Source of the DNA: Pseudanabaena sp. PCC 6802
GTDB taxonomy: Bacteria; Cyanobacteriota; Cyanobacteriia; Pseudanabaenales; Pseudanabaenaceae
DNA: 64,000 nucleotides
Assembly (NCBI RefSeq): GCF_000332175.1
Contig: NZ_KB235914.1
Location: 1,185,966 to 1,249,965 of the forward strand
Reading direction: 5' to 3'
The notes under the pieces are model-generated. The model saw only the letters and a list, made by a program, of their open reading frames with translations, ran no database searches and was not told where the DNA came from. Below are positions 51,064-60,834 of this stretch, one piece after another (the stretch's first letter is position 1; every line of letters starts with the position of its first letter). The position numbers and the translations under genes are program-made.

Positions 51064-53154
51064 ATGAATAAACAAGCCCTAGAAAACGCCAAATTAGCCA
51101 GCAACTATCACCAACAGGGGCAACTACAAGCGGCGATCGCCCACTATCAAAAAGCGATCGCGTTTCAGCATGACTTTGTGGCGGCGCACTGGAATTTAGG
51201 TAGCATTTTGCAGGAACAGGGCGATCCCGAAGCGGGTTTGAGCCACCAACTGCAAGCTTTAGAAATAAAGCCGGACTTACTCAATCCTCAGCAACATTAC
51301 CAAATGGGCAGAGGGTTTATGCAAAGTGGCAAACTGGATGCCGCGATCGCCTGCTACCAGAGGGCATTACGGCAGAAACCGGATTACATTGAAGTACTTG
51401 CCGCTCTCGGCACTATATATGGCAGGCAGGGGAATTTAGATTTATCGGTGCAATATTGGCAACAACTGATCGCCATAAATCCGGCGCTCGCCGAAGCGCA
51501 CTATAACCTGGGCATTACATTTTGCCGTCAAGAACGCTTTGAAGCCGCGATCGCTGCTTTTCAGAGAGCGATTCATCTGCAACCTGACCTGGATGCCGCC
51601 CACTTTAGTTTGGGCGATGTTTTTTTGCAAATTGGTAATCTCGACGTAGCGATCGCTCACTTGGAAACCACAATCGATTTGCAACCCAACTGCGCTCAGG
51701 CATATAACAGCTTGGGATTGGCACTTAGTAGAAAATTGCAGGTAGAGCAGGCGGTGGCGATGTACGAACGCGCGATCGCGATCGCGCCCGATCTAGCGCA
51801 AGCGCATTGCAATCTTGCGGATGTTTTGCTCCAGCAGGAAAAACTGGATGAAGCGATCGCGGCTTGCCGTCAAGCGATTGCCCTGAAGCCAGATCTGGCA
51901 GCAGCATATTCCAATCTTGGCGTTGCTCTGATGCGTCAGGGGCAGTTAGAGGAGGCGATCGCTGCTTGCTCCGAAGCAATTAAGCTGCAGCCTAATTTGG
52001 CAGCCGCTCATAGCAATCTCGGTGAGGTTTTATTTAAACAGGACAGGTTAGATGAGGCGATTGCTGCCTACGAAAAAGCAATTGCACTCGACCCCAACTT
52101 AGGCGATGCCCATTGCAATTTGGGTGTAGCGCTGTGCGAACTAAATCGCATTGACGCAGCCCTGAAGCATTTACACAAAGCAGTGAGCTTGCAGCCCGAT
52201 GATGCCATTTCCCATGTCAATCTGGGCATGACCCAAATCCTGATCGGTGATTTCGCCAATGGTTTAGTTGAGTACGAATGGCGCTGGCAACAAAAGGATG
52301 TGCCATCCCCCAAGTTTACGCAGCCACTATGGGATGGTTCGGAATTAGCGGGAAAAACTATCTTACTTTGGGCAGAACAGGGATTGGGCGACACTTTGCA
52401 ATTCATTCGTTATGCGCCATCGATCGCCCAAAAGGGAGGTAGGGTAATCGCGAGTTGTCCAGTGACTTTGGTACGCTTAGTAGCGAGCGTGCCAGGTGTA
52501 GAGATGGCGATCGCGGAAGGCGAACCGCTACCAGCATTTGACGTTCACGCCCAAATGCTGAGCTTGCCCAGGCTGCTCGATACAACCGTCTCGAACATTC
52601 CTAGTATTCCAGTTCCCTATATTCCAGCCGATCTATGGCAGCATAAAGATATCTCTAGGGAATCCCTCTGCGATCGCGCCCTCAACGTAGGCATTGTTTG
52701 GGCGAGCGGCTATCGCCAAAGAGAGGACTCTCTGCGGTTCTATCACAAAAAATCCTGTCCGTTATCGCTAATGATACAATTGCTAGAATTACCCCACGTA
52801 CATCTTTATAGTTTGCAAGTAGGGCGTAATGCTAACGATCTCGATGGGCTAGGAGAATTTAGCGATCGCTTGCACAATTGGAGTCCCTTAATCCGAGATT
52901 TTGCAGATACAGCCGCGCTCGCGAATCAATTAGATTTAGTGATTTCTGTAGATACGGCGATCGTGCATCTAGTAGGCGCTATGGGCAAGCCCGTCTGGAC
53001 GCTTTTACCTTTCGCTCCCGATTGGCGCTGGTTTTTAGATCGCGAAGATACGCCCTGGTATCCCACGATGCGATTATTTCGCCAAACAGAACGAGGGGAT
53101 TGGGATGGGGTAATGCGGCGAGTTTATGATGCCTTGAAAACTTTTCAGCTATGA
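51064..53154 (+). CDS. TPR protein with C-terminal GT-B-like (glycosyltransferase-9/SPINDLY-type) domain
   Basis: Protein of 696 aa. Residues ~1-400 are about 11-12 TPR units ('A-x-x-x-Y-x-x-A-I-x-L-x-P'). Residues ~405-690 are the conserved C-terminal domain of this cyanobacterial TPR type: 'GLVEYEWRW', 'WDGSELAGKTILLWAEQGLGDTLQFIRYAP', 'ASCPVTLVRLVASVPGV', 'VGIVWASGYRQR', and 'DTAALANQLDLVISVDTAIVHLVGAMGKPVWTLLPFAPDWRW'. The fold is GT-B like, but a donor is not known. The next gene is a paralogue 22 nt after it. Confidence 0.85.
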   Translation: MNKQALENAKLASNYHQQGQLQAAIAHYQKAIAFQHDFVAAHWNLGSILQEQGDPEAGLSHQLQALEIKPDLLNPQQHYQMGRGFMQSGKLDAAIACYQRALRQKPDYIEVLAALGTIYGRQGNLDLSVQYWQQLIAINPALAEAHYNLGITFCRQERFEAAIAAFQRAIHLQPDLDAAHFSLGDVFLQIGNLDVAIAHLETTIDLQPNCAQAYNSLGLALSRKLQVEQAVAMYERAIAIAPDLAQAHCNLADVLLQQEKLDEAIAACRQAIALKPDLAAAYSNLGVALMRQGQLEEAIAACSEAIKLQPNLAAAHSNLGEVLFKQDRLDEAIAAYEKAIALDPNLGDAHCNLGVALCELNRIDAALKHLHKAVSLQPDDAISHVNLGMTQILIGDFANGLVEYEWRWQQKDVPSPKFTQPLWDGSELAGKTILLWAEQGLGDTLQFIRYAPSIAQKGGRVIASCPVTLVRLVASVPGVEMAIAEGEPLPAFDVHAQMLSLPRLLDTTVSNIPSIPVPYIPADLWQHKDISRESLCDRALNVGIVWASGYRQREDSLRFYHKKSCPLSLMIQLLELPHVHLYSLQVGRNANDLDGLGEFSDRLHNWSPLIRDFADTAALANQLDLVISVDTAIVHLVGAMGKPVWTLLPFAPDWRWFLDREDTPWYPTMRLFRQTERGDWDGVMRRVYDALKTFQL

Positions 53155-53176
53155 GTAAATCGACAGGAGTAAACCG

Positions 53177-55174
53177 ATGACTAATTTGTCTGAAGCTGAG
53201 ATTTACTTCGAGGAAGGCAATCGACTGAATCGCCAGAATCAGTTGGAGGCGGCGGTGAAAAACTATCAACAGTCGATCGCGCTGCAACCAGATATGGCAA
53301 AAGCGTACGGCAACCTGGGCTTAACTTTGAGCCGACTGGGGCAGTTAGCAGCAGCGACCAGCAGTTACAAACAGGCGATCGCATTAGAACCAAATAATAT
53401 TGACATCCGCTACAATCTGGGCGCGATCCTGCTAAAGCAGAATCTCCTCACTGAAGCCGAGCAAACCTTTAGGGCAATCTTGCAGATTATCCCAAATCAT
53501 AGTAATGCCTTAGTTAGCCTGGGCAATATCTTCATGCAGCAAAATCGACTAGATGAAGCAACTAACATCTATCACCAGCTTGTAGAACTTCATCCCACAC
53601 TTGCGGATCTGCGCTACAATCTTGCCGTTTTGATGTACCAACAAGGTAGGCTGGACGAGGCAACTTCCCATTTGCGATCGATCTTACTCATCGATCCCAA
53701 CCATATAGGCTGCTATTTCAGTCTGGGTAATATTTTAGTCGAACAAAATCGATATGACGAAGCGATCGCCAATTATCACCAGGCTTTGCAGCTTAAACCC
53801 AATGACTCACTCATTCACTTCAAGTTAGGTAATGCCTTAGCCCAACAAGAGAAATTCCCAGAAGCAATTAGTAATTATCAGAGTGCCATTCAGCATCAAC
53901 CCCATTATGTCGATGCCTACCAAAACCTCGGGATCGTTCTGCGCAAACTGGAAAGATTCGAGGAAGCGATCGCTGCCTATCAGAGCGTTTTGCAGATCGC
54001 TCCCAACCACCACGAGGTTTTCTATAATTTAGGGAATACATACCTCGACTTAGATCGATGCGATCGGGCGATCGCCTGCTATCAACGCGCAATTCAAATC
54101 TCTCCCAACTTCGCCCAGGCTCTCAATAGTTTGGGTACCGCCTACCGCCAGCAAGGTAGATTGAACGAAGCGATCGCCTGCATCGAAAGAGCGATCGCTA
54201 TCCACAGCGATTATACCGAAGCGCACTTTAATCTGGCTAGCACTTTGTTATTGGCTGGCGATCTGCAACGAGGGTTTGCGGAATTTGAGTATCGTCTCAA
54301 GAGTCAGAATTTTGCCGATGTATATCAATCTTTTCAACAACCGCAATGGGATGGTTCGCCATTAGAAGGGAAGACTATTCTGCTCTATAGCGATGCGGCT
54401 TTGGGCGATACCATACAGGCAGTACGGTATATCCCGCAGGTTGTGGAGCGCGGTGGACGGGTGATTTTGCGCAGCAAAGAGAGTTTTCGGCGGTTATTGC
54501 AAAATAGCGCAGATGTAGATCGCTTTATTGCCGAAGAAGACGATCTGCCAGATTTCGAGGTATTTGCCCCATTACTCAGCCTCCCTCACATACTCGACAC
54601 GACTCTAGAGACAATTCCCAATGGAGTTCCCTATATCTTTCCCCTGAGCTGCGCATGCGATCTGCCCTGCCCTATCCCAGATGCTATGAAAGTTGGTATT
54701 GTCTGGTCTAGCGGTTATCGCAGTGCATCCTACGAGTTGAAAAAATTCTATCGCCATAAATCCTGCGATCTTTCACTGTTCGAGCCAATTCTCTCTATGT
54801 CAAATATTTGTTTCTATAGTTTGCAAGTCGGGCAGAATGTTGAGGCAATTAGAGAGTTTAGCGATCGCCCCCACATTATTGACCTAAGCGATAAAATCCA
54901 TGATTTTGCAGACACTGCGAATATTATCTCTCAGTTGGATCTGGTAATTACGGTCGATACTGCCGTGGCGCACTTGGCGGGTGCGATGGCAAAACCTGTA
55001 TGGGTGTTGATTCCTTTTGTGCCGGACTGGCGCTGGATGTTAGGACGCGATGATAGTCCCTGGTATCCAACCATGCGACTGTTTCGACAAAAACAGATTG
55101 GCGACTGGCAGGAAGTTTTCGGCAGAGTACATGATGCCTTAAGTCAATATAAAATACCAGTATCGAATTTTTGA
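53177..55174 (+). CDS. Second TPR protein with GT-B-like domain (paralogue)
   Basis: Protein of 665 aa with the same layout: about 11 TPRs (~1-370), then the same C-terminal domain ('WDGSPLEGKTILLYSDAALGDTIQAVRYIPQ', 'VGIVWSSGYRS', 'VITVDTAVAHLAGAMAKPVWVLIPFVPDWRWMLGRDDSPWYPTMRLFRQ'). The two proteins are clearly paralogous, in tandem, and probably one operon (22-nt gap; the upstream AGGAG of 'GACAGGAGTAAACCG' serves its ATG). Amino-acid differences are spread over the whole length, so the duplication is not recent. Confidence 0.85.
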   Translation: MTNLSEAEIYFEEGNRLNRQNQLEAAVKNYQQSIALQPDMAKAYGNLGLTLSRLGQLAAATSSYKQAIALEPNNIDIRYNLGAILLKQNLLTEAEQTFRAILQIIPNHSNALVSLGNIFMQQNRLDEATNIYHQLVELHPTLADLRYNLAVLMYQQGRLDEATSHLRSILLIDPNHIGCYFSLGNILVEQNRYDEAIANYHQALQLKPNDSLIHFKLGNALAQQEKFPEAISNYQSAIQHQPHYVDAYQNLGIVLRKLERFEEAIAAYQSVLQIAPNHHEVFYNLGNTYLDLDRCDRAIACYQRAIQISPNFAQALNSLGTAYRQQGRLNEAIACIERAIAIHSDYTEAHFNLASTLLLAGDLQRGFAEFEYRLKSQNFADVYQSFQQPQWDGSPLEGKTILLYSDAALGDTIQAVRYIPQVVERGGRVILRSKESFRRLLQNSADVDRFIAEEDDLPDFEVFAPLLSLPHILDTTLETIPNGVPYIFPLSCACDLPCPIPDAMKVGIVWSSGYRSASYELKKFYRHKSCDLSLFEPILSMSNICFYSLQVGQNVEAIREFSDRPHIIDLSDKIHDFADTANIISQLDLVITVDTAVAHLAGAMAKPVWVLIPFVPDWRWMLGRDDSPWYPTMRLFRQKQIGDWQEVFGRVHDALSQYKIPVSNF

Positions 55175-55228
55175 GTAACAGTAATGAGGGAATGAAAGCT
55201 GCCCTGTAACTGGACATCTTCAGAGAGT

Positions 55229-55840
55229 TTATATTCCTTCTTCTAAAATTTCTCGGACAGTTAATTGCAATTCTGGGAAGGCTTTAGAGATAATTACTTC
55301 GGAATCTCTAAAGACCGTGCGTTGATATTTACCTGTTTCGTCAAGATTGTGAACGAATACTGTGGGTTGTTTGGGCTTGCCCAAAAACTCAATTCCGCCT
55401 ATGCCAAGGTAGTCAACAATCCAATACTCTGGAATGCCAAGTCTTTCGTACTCATCCAGTTTATCGATGTAGTCATCTTGCCAATTGGAAGACACGATTT
55501 CTACTGCCAATTGAATCGGCTCGGTTAGGGCAGAATATGCTTTGCGATTGGATTTCCAAAGTGTCCGATCGACTACGCTGACATCGGGATTGCGGCCTCG
55601 TTCCTCTCCATCCTTAGTCAATACTGCCAGCAGAACTCTACCTGTAACTAAATAGTTTAAGTTGAGGCGCTTGGACTCTTCTTTAAATCGATCGGCAATA
55701 AATTCTGCGAGCAGATCGTGTTCCCTTGTGGCTCTCATCTCAACGATTTCTCCATCCACAAGTTCGTAGATACCTTGTCCATCCGGGTACTGTTCGAGAA
55801 ATTCATCAAAGGCGAGCTTGCGCGATTTTGTCTGCGTCAT
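55229..55840 (-). CDS. Uma2-family (DUF820) restriction-endonuclease-fold protein
   Basis: Protein of 203 aa. It has the Uma2 pattern: 'FDEFLEQYPDGQGIYELVDGEIVEM' at the start, 'DVSVVD', 'LAVEIVSSNWQDDYIDKLDEYERLGIPEYWIVDYLGIGGIEF' with the PD-(D/E)xK-like acidic residues. The family is very expanded in cyanobacteria; function is unclear, nuclease is inferred from fold. It stands alone. Confidence 0.88.
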   Translation of the reverse strand: MTQTKSRKLAFDEFLEQYPDGQGIYELVDGEIVEMRATREHDLLAEFIADRFKEESKRLNLNYLVTGRVLLAVLTKDGEERGRNPDVSVVDRTLWKSNRKAYSALTEPIQLAVEIVSSNWQDDYIDKLDEYERLGIPEYWIVDYLGIGGIEFLGKPKQPTVFVHNLDETGKYQRTVFRDSEVIISKAFPELQLTVREILEEGI

Positions 55841-55915
55841 GGCGCTTTTCCTTAGCTAAGGAGAACCACTATTCACTAGCTATATTAGCAGGATTTGCAC
55901 AAAAGGGGGTGTAGT

Positions 55916-56028
55916 TATAGCGTTTTTCAATTGAGAACAGGTTTTATCGACGGGGTGAAGGGGTGGAACCCCTTCTTGGGGGCAACGCCCCCAAACCCCC
56001 TTCTCGTTTTCATCTGAAAACCGCTATA
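55916..56028 (+). repeat. TATAGC-ended repeat, family A copy 3 (113 bp)
   Basis: TATAGCGTTTTTCAATTGAG at the left, ATCTGAAAACCGCTATA at the right, with the same inner palindromes as copies at 15860 and 23478. It lies between the Uma2 gene and the TPR gene. Confidence 0.85.
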
Positions 56029-56097
56029 TACCAAATTTGAACAGTAAAAACGACAGATTATTGCAAGCGATCGCTCAAATCAGAAAGGTTAGTATCA

Positions 56098-59000
56098 TCA
56101 AGACCTGCTCAGTTCATCTAATAACGCCTGAAATCGTGGATCGGAGCGAATACGATCGAAATCTGAATCCGTTCTTGCCAAGTTTTGATACTCTTCAGGA
56201 TTGAGTTGAATTGCTTTCTGTAAATTCTCAATTGCTGGCTCGATTTCACCCTGCAAAGCGTAAGCACAAGCTTTATTATAAAGAGTTTTTGGATTGTCAG
56301 GTTTAATTTGCAAGGCTTTGTCATAAGTAGCGATCGCCTCTTCATAACGGCCCAGTTTAGCTAATCCTATGCCTTTGTTATTCAAAATTTCATGGTCTGG
56401 TTTGATTGCCAAGGCTCGATCATAGGCAGCGATCGCTTCTTCATCTCTACCTAAATTAGCTAAAGCAATACCTCGATTAGACCATACATAATAGTAGTCG
56501 GACTTGAGTTCTATTGCTTTGTCATAGGATGCGATCGCTTCTTCATGTCTGCCTAAATTAGCTAGAGCAGCACCTCGATTAGACCAAGCATCACTGTAGT
56601 CAGGTTTGAGTTCTACCGCTTTGTCATAGGAAGCGATCGCTTCCTCATATCTATCTAAACTAGCGAAAGAGACACCTTGACCGTACCATGATAGATGGCA
56701 ATTAGACTGATGAGTAATAGCATTATGGTAAGAAGAAAGAGCTTCATCATGTCTGACTAACTTCCTAAGAACATCACCTCGCTCACACCATGAACTGTGA
56801 TGACTTGGATCGATTTGAAGGGCTTGGTCAAAAGAGGCAAGTGCTTCCTCATGTCGATTCAACATGTATAAAGCATAACTTCGCTTATACCATGCATAGT
56901 GATAATTGGGTTGAATTTCAAGTGCTCGATCGCAGCTATCAATTGTTTCTTCGTAACGATTTAAGTTACATAAAGCCCATGCACGATTCCCTAATGCTTT
57001 GTAGTAGTCAGGCTTAATTTCTAATGCTTTATCAAAAGCAGCGAGTGCTTCCTTATTGTTGCCTAGTTTAGCTAGAGCTTTGCCTCGACCATGCCACGCA
57101 TAATGGTAGTCAGGTTTGATTTCTACCGCTTTGTCATAGGATGCCAGTGCTTCCTCATATTTCTCTAAGTTGACTAGAGCAGCACCACGGTTGTTCCATG
57201 CAGTATGGTCATCAGATTTGAATTCTATAGCTTTGCTATAGGAGATAATAGCTTCTTCATATCTACCTAAATTAGCTAAAACAAAACCTTTAACACGCCA
57301 TACATTAGGGTCATTAGGTTTGAGTTGTAAAGCCTTGTCACAGGAGTCAATTGCCTCTTCATGCCTACCTAAGTTGGTAAGAGCATTGCCGCGATTAAGC
57401 CAAGCGTAATAATCTGGTTTAAGTGCTATAACTTTGTCATAAGAAGCGATCGCTTCTTCATGTCTGCCTAAATTGGCTAGAGCAATACCTCGGTTGTGCC
57501 AGGCAGTGTGGTCGTCAGATTTGAGTTCTACAGCCCTGTCATAGGAGGTAAGTGCTTCTTCATGTCTGCCTAAATTAGCTAGAGCAATACCTCGGTTATG
57601 CCAGGCATTTTGGTAATCAGGTTTGAGTTCTATAGCCTTAGCATAGGAGATAATCGCTTCTTCATGCCTACCTAAACTGGTTAGAGCATCGCCGCGACTA
57701 GACCAACTATAAAAATAATCTGGTTTAAGTGCTATAGCTTTGGCATAAGAAGTGATCGCTTCTTCATATCTGCCTAAATTAGCTAGAGCAATACCTCGGT
57801 TATGCCAGGCATTTTGGTAATCAGGTTTGAATTTTATAGCCTTGTCATAGGAGGCGATCGCTTCTTCATGACGACCCAGGTTAGCTAGAGAAATACCTTG
57901 ATTAAGCCACGCACTATCTTTGTTAGGTGTTATAGCTAGAATGAAACTATAGCATTCAAGCGCCTCCTCATACCTCCTTAATTGACTTAGAGCTTTAGCT
58001 TTGTTAGACCATGCTGCAGAGCAATCATATTTCGACTCTATGGCTTTATCACAAGCAGAGATAGCCTCTTCATACCTTCCTAAGTTCATAAGATCCCAGC
58101 ATTGGTTGCACCATATCCAATGATAGCTAGGGGCACTCGGCAACACCGTGTCAATGTAGGGGGAAAACGGCTGCTCAAAGCCAATTAGCCCCTTTATGGA
58201 ATGACCTTGGTCCAGCCATGCATTTTGAACTGGCAATAACTTGTCATAAGGGGCAATTACCTGCTCGTGACGAGTTAGATTACTAGAAGCAATGTCTCGA
58301 TTAATCTGTGCATCACGGAAGTCAGGTTTGATTTTTAGGGTCTCGTCATAGGAGGCGATCGCTTCTATATACTTGCCCAAGTTTGATAAGGCATTGCCTC
58401 GCTTGTAGAACGCGAGGTAATGGTTTGGTTCAATGTCTACTACCTTGTTATAAGAGGCGATCGCTTGTTCATATCTGTCTAAGTTACCTAAGGCAATGCC
58501 TCGATTGAACCAAGCTTGGTAATGATCTGGTTTGATTTTTAAGACTTTGTCATAGGATGCAATTGCTTCTTCATCTTCACTGCTTAGGGCAAAAATATAA
58601 CCTTGCTCAAATAAAAGCTTTACTCGGCGATCCAAGGTTTGATTTGGTTCGTTCAGTAGTTTTCCAATTTCTATGATTCGGTTATTGCATTGCCGGGAAT
58701 TCCAGTTTGAGTATTCTTTGAAATCTCCTTCTAAGACAATTTGGGGAAATTCTCGATCTACGAATTCTTTGGTATGAAATTCAGTTACACTTGAATTCCA
58801 GTCAAAGAAATCTGGGGCACGATGGATAAAATATTTGATCGCAAATCGAGGCAAGAGAAAAACAAAACAGATGTTGGGAAAATGGTCGCGAAAATTTTCG
58901 CGCTGCCAATTTAAATGTGCAAGAACTGGAGGAACAGTATCTAGCTTATAGTAATCACCTTGACCGCCATAGCCTGGGCGAATGTATGCATCTAGAGATT

Positions 59001-59289
59001 TTTCTAGCCCAGATATAAATAGAATATCAATTTTATCGTGGTTGGGAAGATCTACTACACGATTGTAGAGATTGTCTATTGGCTGGTCTAATGGCAAGAC
59101 TTCAATAATTTTATGGGAAACATCTTGCCTTATTCTTTTAATTAATTTCTCTCCTTCTACTAAGGTTACACAACGAACAAAGTATAAGCCAAATCCTTTG
59201 CGACGGCGCAGCGATCTCATCAGAGCTTTATATTCTTCCTCTGGATTTGTTTGCATATGCTTATCCCAATCAATTGTTGCTGTCCCCAT
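56098..59289 (-). CDS. Giant TPR protein with unrecognised N-terminal domain
   Basis: Protein of 1,063 aa. Residues ~1-215 form an alpha/beta domain I cannot name ('KGFGLYFVRCVTLVEGEKLIKRIRQD', 'KIDILFISGLEKSLD', 'FPNICFVFLLPRFAIKYFIHRAPDFFDW'). Residues ~225-1000 are about 22 near-perfect 34-residue TPRs ('AWHNRGIALANLGRHEEAIASYDKAIELKPDY'). The last TPRs are followed by 'YQNLARTDSDFDRIRSDPRFQALLDEL'. No catalytic motif is seen. It starts 20 nt inside the ATPase gene, so the two are coupled in translation. The likely role is the partner or sensor of that ATPase. Confidence 0.8.
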   Translation of the reverse strand: MGTATIDWDKHMQTNPEEEYKALMRSLRRRKGFGLYFVRCVTLVEGEKLIKRIRQDVSHKIIEVLPLDQPIDNLYNRVVDLPNHDKIDILFISGLEKSLDAYIRPGYGGQGDYYKLDTVPPVLAHLNWQRENFRDHFPNICFVFLLPRFAIKYFIHRAPDFFDWNSSVTEFHTKEFVDREFPQIVLEGDFKEYSNWNSRQCNNRIIEIGKLLNEPNQTLDRRVKLLFEQGYIFALSSEDEEAIASYDKVLKIKPDHYQAWFNRGIALGNLDRYEQAIASYNKVVDIEPNHYLAFYKRGNALSNLGKYIEAIASYDETLKIKPDFRDAQINRDIASSNLTRHEQVIAPYDKLLPVQNAWLDQGHSIKGLIGFEQPFSPYIDTVLPSAPSYHWIWCNQCWDLMNLGRYEEAISACDKAIESKYDCSAAWSNKAKALSQLRRYEEALECYSFILAITPNKDSAWLNQGISLANLGRHEEAIASYDKAIKFKPDYQNAWHNRGIALANLGRYEEAITSYAKAIALKPDYFYSWSSRGDALTSLGRHEEAIISYAKAIELKPDYQNAWHNRGIALANLGRHEEALTSYDRAVELKSDDHTAWHNRGIALANLGRHEEAIASYDKVIALKPDYYAWLNRGNALTNLGRHEEAIDSCDKALQLKPNDPNVWRVKGFVLANLGRYEEAIISYSKAIEFKSDDHTAWNNRGAALVNLEKYEEALASYDKAVEIKPDYHYAWHGRGKALAKLGNNKEALAAFDKALEIKPDYYKALGNRAWALCNLNRYEETIDSCDRALEIQPNYHYAWYKRSYALYMLNRHEEALASFDQALQIDPSHHSSWCERGDVLRKLVRHDEALSSYHNAITHQSNCHLSWYGQGVSFASLDRYEEAIASYDKAVELKPDYSDAWSNRGAALANLGRHEEAIASYDKAIELKSDYYYVWSNRGIALANLGRDEEAIAAYDRALAIKPDHEILNNKGIGLAKLGRYEEAIATYDKALQIKPDNPKTLYNKACAYALQGEIEPAIENLQKAIQLNPEEYQNLARTDSDFDRIRSDPRFQALLDELSRS
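57565..57626 (-). repeat. 62-bp direct repeat in the TPR gene (first copy)
   Basis: Identical over 62 bp to 57769-57830, offset by 204 bp, that is two 34-codon TPR units. It marks a recent duplication of repeats in the gene. Confidence 0.85.
57769..57830 (-). repeat. 62-bp direct repeat in the TPR gene (second copy)
   Basis: Second copy of the block at 57565-57626. Confidence 0.85.
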
Positions 59290-60610
59290 GATTTTCCAGT
59301 TCTTCTAATGCAATCTTGAAGCCATCAAGCGCCCTAATCAAAGGGTGTATGTCATACCAGCTTTTTAATTCATCATCAGCATCTAAATAACGGTACTCAT
59401 AGATACAACGCTTACCCAAAAGCAGTCGATGAATGTCGTCATTCAGAATCTTTTTAGTTTTAAATACTTTTGCTAAAGATTTCCACTCGCTATCATTAAT
59501 AGCTTCAGCGTAAGTATTTCGAGCTTCAGATATCGCCCTTTGCACAGCTCTTTGGGAAATTGGCAACTTATCTGTCCAGTCGATAGCCGTTTGAATCATT
59601 TGCATCAAGTTCCGCACGTGACCGCCGCTCATGATGCAGAGGCGTTCGAGTATTTCCGAGCCTTCAAATACCTCTTTATCCAAAGATGTAGCTAGTTTTG
59701 GATCTACGATTTTTATCCTTTTGGCAATTGTCTCTCGGAACTTTTGCATGCCTTCTACATTGACACTATCATCTAGATTGCGTACCATCACCATTGGCAG
59801 CACATCAGGCTTGCTCTCATAATTATCATCAAACTTGGTCGCACGGCTAGACAGTACCATCGAAATTGGAACGGTATAAATGACGTGGCATTCCAGACCC
59901 TTTAGTTGTTCGCTACGATTCAAAAAAATTTCATCGTGGTTGTTCTGTCCGTCCGTTATCTTTTCTACAGTGCGATCTAGACTGTCAGCAATTACCACTA
60001 AACCTGCGTATTTTTCCTTTTCTAGTTCTTTTTTTGCTACTTTAATAAATTCATTTAATGCTTTTACTAGCGAGACTGTATTGTCATTTACCTGCTGCCG
60101 TACCTTGGCTCTAATATCGGGAACTGCCCTGAGGTTAGCGGAAATTTTGGCAAATTGAGAAATTTGCTGCTCTAGGGTCAATGTGTCAAATTCAACCTCA
60201 GTTAAGGCTAGCTCTTTTAGTGATTGCCACCGATCTTTCATCCATTGCAGCAGTGGATTATATCCTACTTCAAGCTTGTAACTACTGACCAAACGGCGCG
60301 TGCAGGCAAGCAAAATATCAGCATATTCGGTATCTTGCGGTTCGATGTCCTCCTCCGCTGCAAAATACACGACAAAATACTGCTTTTTTTCTAAATGCTT
60401 TTTTAGTTGCAATAACTCTGTGGACTTGCCCACACCTCGGTGTCCCGTATAGAGTTGGCAAGTAGGTTGTTTAGAGCGCACGATCCGATTGCCTAACTCT
60501 CTATGAGCGCTCCAGCCTCCTCGTACGCTTTCGTAGTCCACATACGCACTTGGTTCAGGTGGTTCTGAAGGCTCAAAGGCGCTATAGATCTCGGTAAGTA
60601 TATCTGCCAT
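59270..60610 (-). CDS. P-loop ATPase of AAA/STAND type coupled to the giant TPR gene
   Basis: Protein of 446 aa from ATG 60610; a longer TTG frame to 60655 is less likely. Start 'DILTEIYSAFEPSEPPE', 'FYVDYESVRGG'-like entry, Walker A 'GHRGVGKSTELLQLKKHL' (~58-75), Walker B 'AGLVVIADSLDRT' (~205) and the 'GGHVRNLMQMIQTA' helix (~340) typical of ORC/KAP-like AAA ATPases. The C-terminal part looks like a winged helix ('LLLGKRCIYEYRYLD...WYDIHPLIRAL'). The next gene overlaps by 20 bp. The pair has the look of an NTPase-sensor conflict module; this is inference. Confidence 0.78.
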   Translation of the reverse strand: MADILTEIYSAFEPSEPPEPSAYVDYESVRGGWSAHRELGNRIVRSKQPTCQLYTGHRGVGKSTELLQLKKHLEKKQYFVVYFAAEEDIEPQDTEYADILLACTRRLVSSYKLEVGYNPLLQWMKDRWQSLKELALTEVEFDTLTLEQQISQFAKISANLRAVPDIRAKVRQQVNDNTVSLVKALNEFIKVAKKELEKEKYAGLVVIADSLDRTVEKITDGQNNHDEIFLNRSEQLKGLECHVIYTVPISMVLSSRATKFDDNYESKPDVLPMVMVRNLDDSVNVEGMQKFRETIAKRIKIVDPKLATSLDKEVFEGSEILERLCIMSGGHVRNLMQMIQTAIDWTDKLPISQRAVQRAISEARNTYAEAINDSEWKSLAKVFKTKKILNDDIHRLLLGKRCIYEYRYLDADDELKSWYDIHPLIRALDGFKIALEELENHGDSNN

Positions 60611-60834
60611 CGGTGTTGAGTATAGAATCGGATTTGTAAGGTTCCTAACTCCCAAATTCTAACCCGATTTGTCAAGTGAGGTATATGTCAAGCTGTTTTT
60701 TAAACGTGGAACCCTATACAGAGCCGAGGTTGCTGCCCTAACTCAGAATAGCCCCACCGCGATCGGGTCAATTTCTGCGGTGATGAGACGATCGCAGTTA
60801 AGTTATGCTGTTAAGACTGAACGATCTGTGTGGT

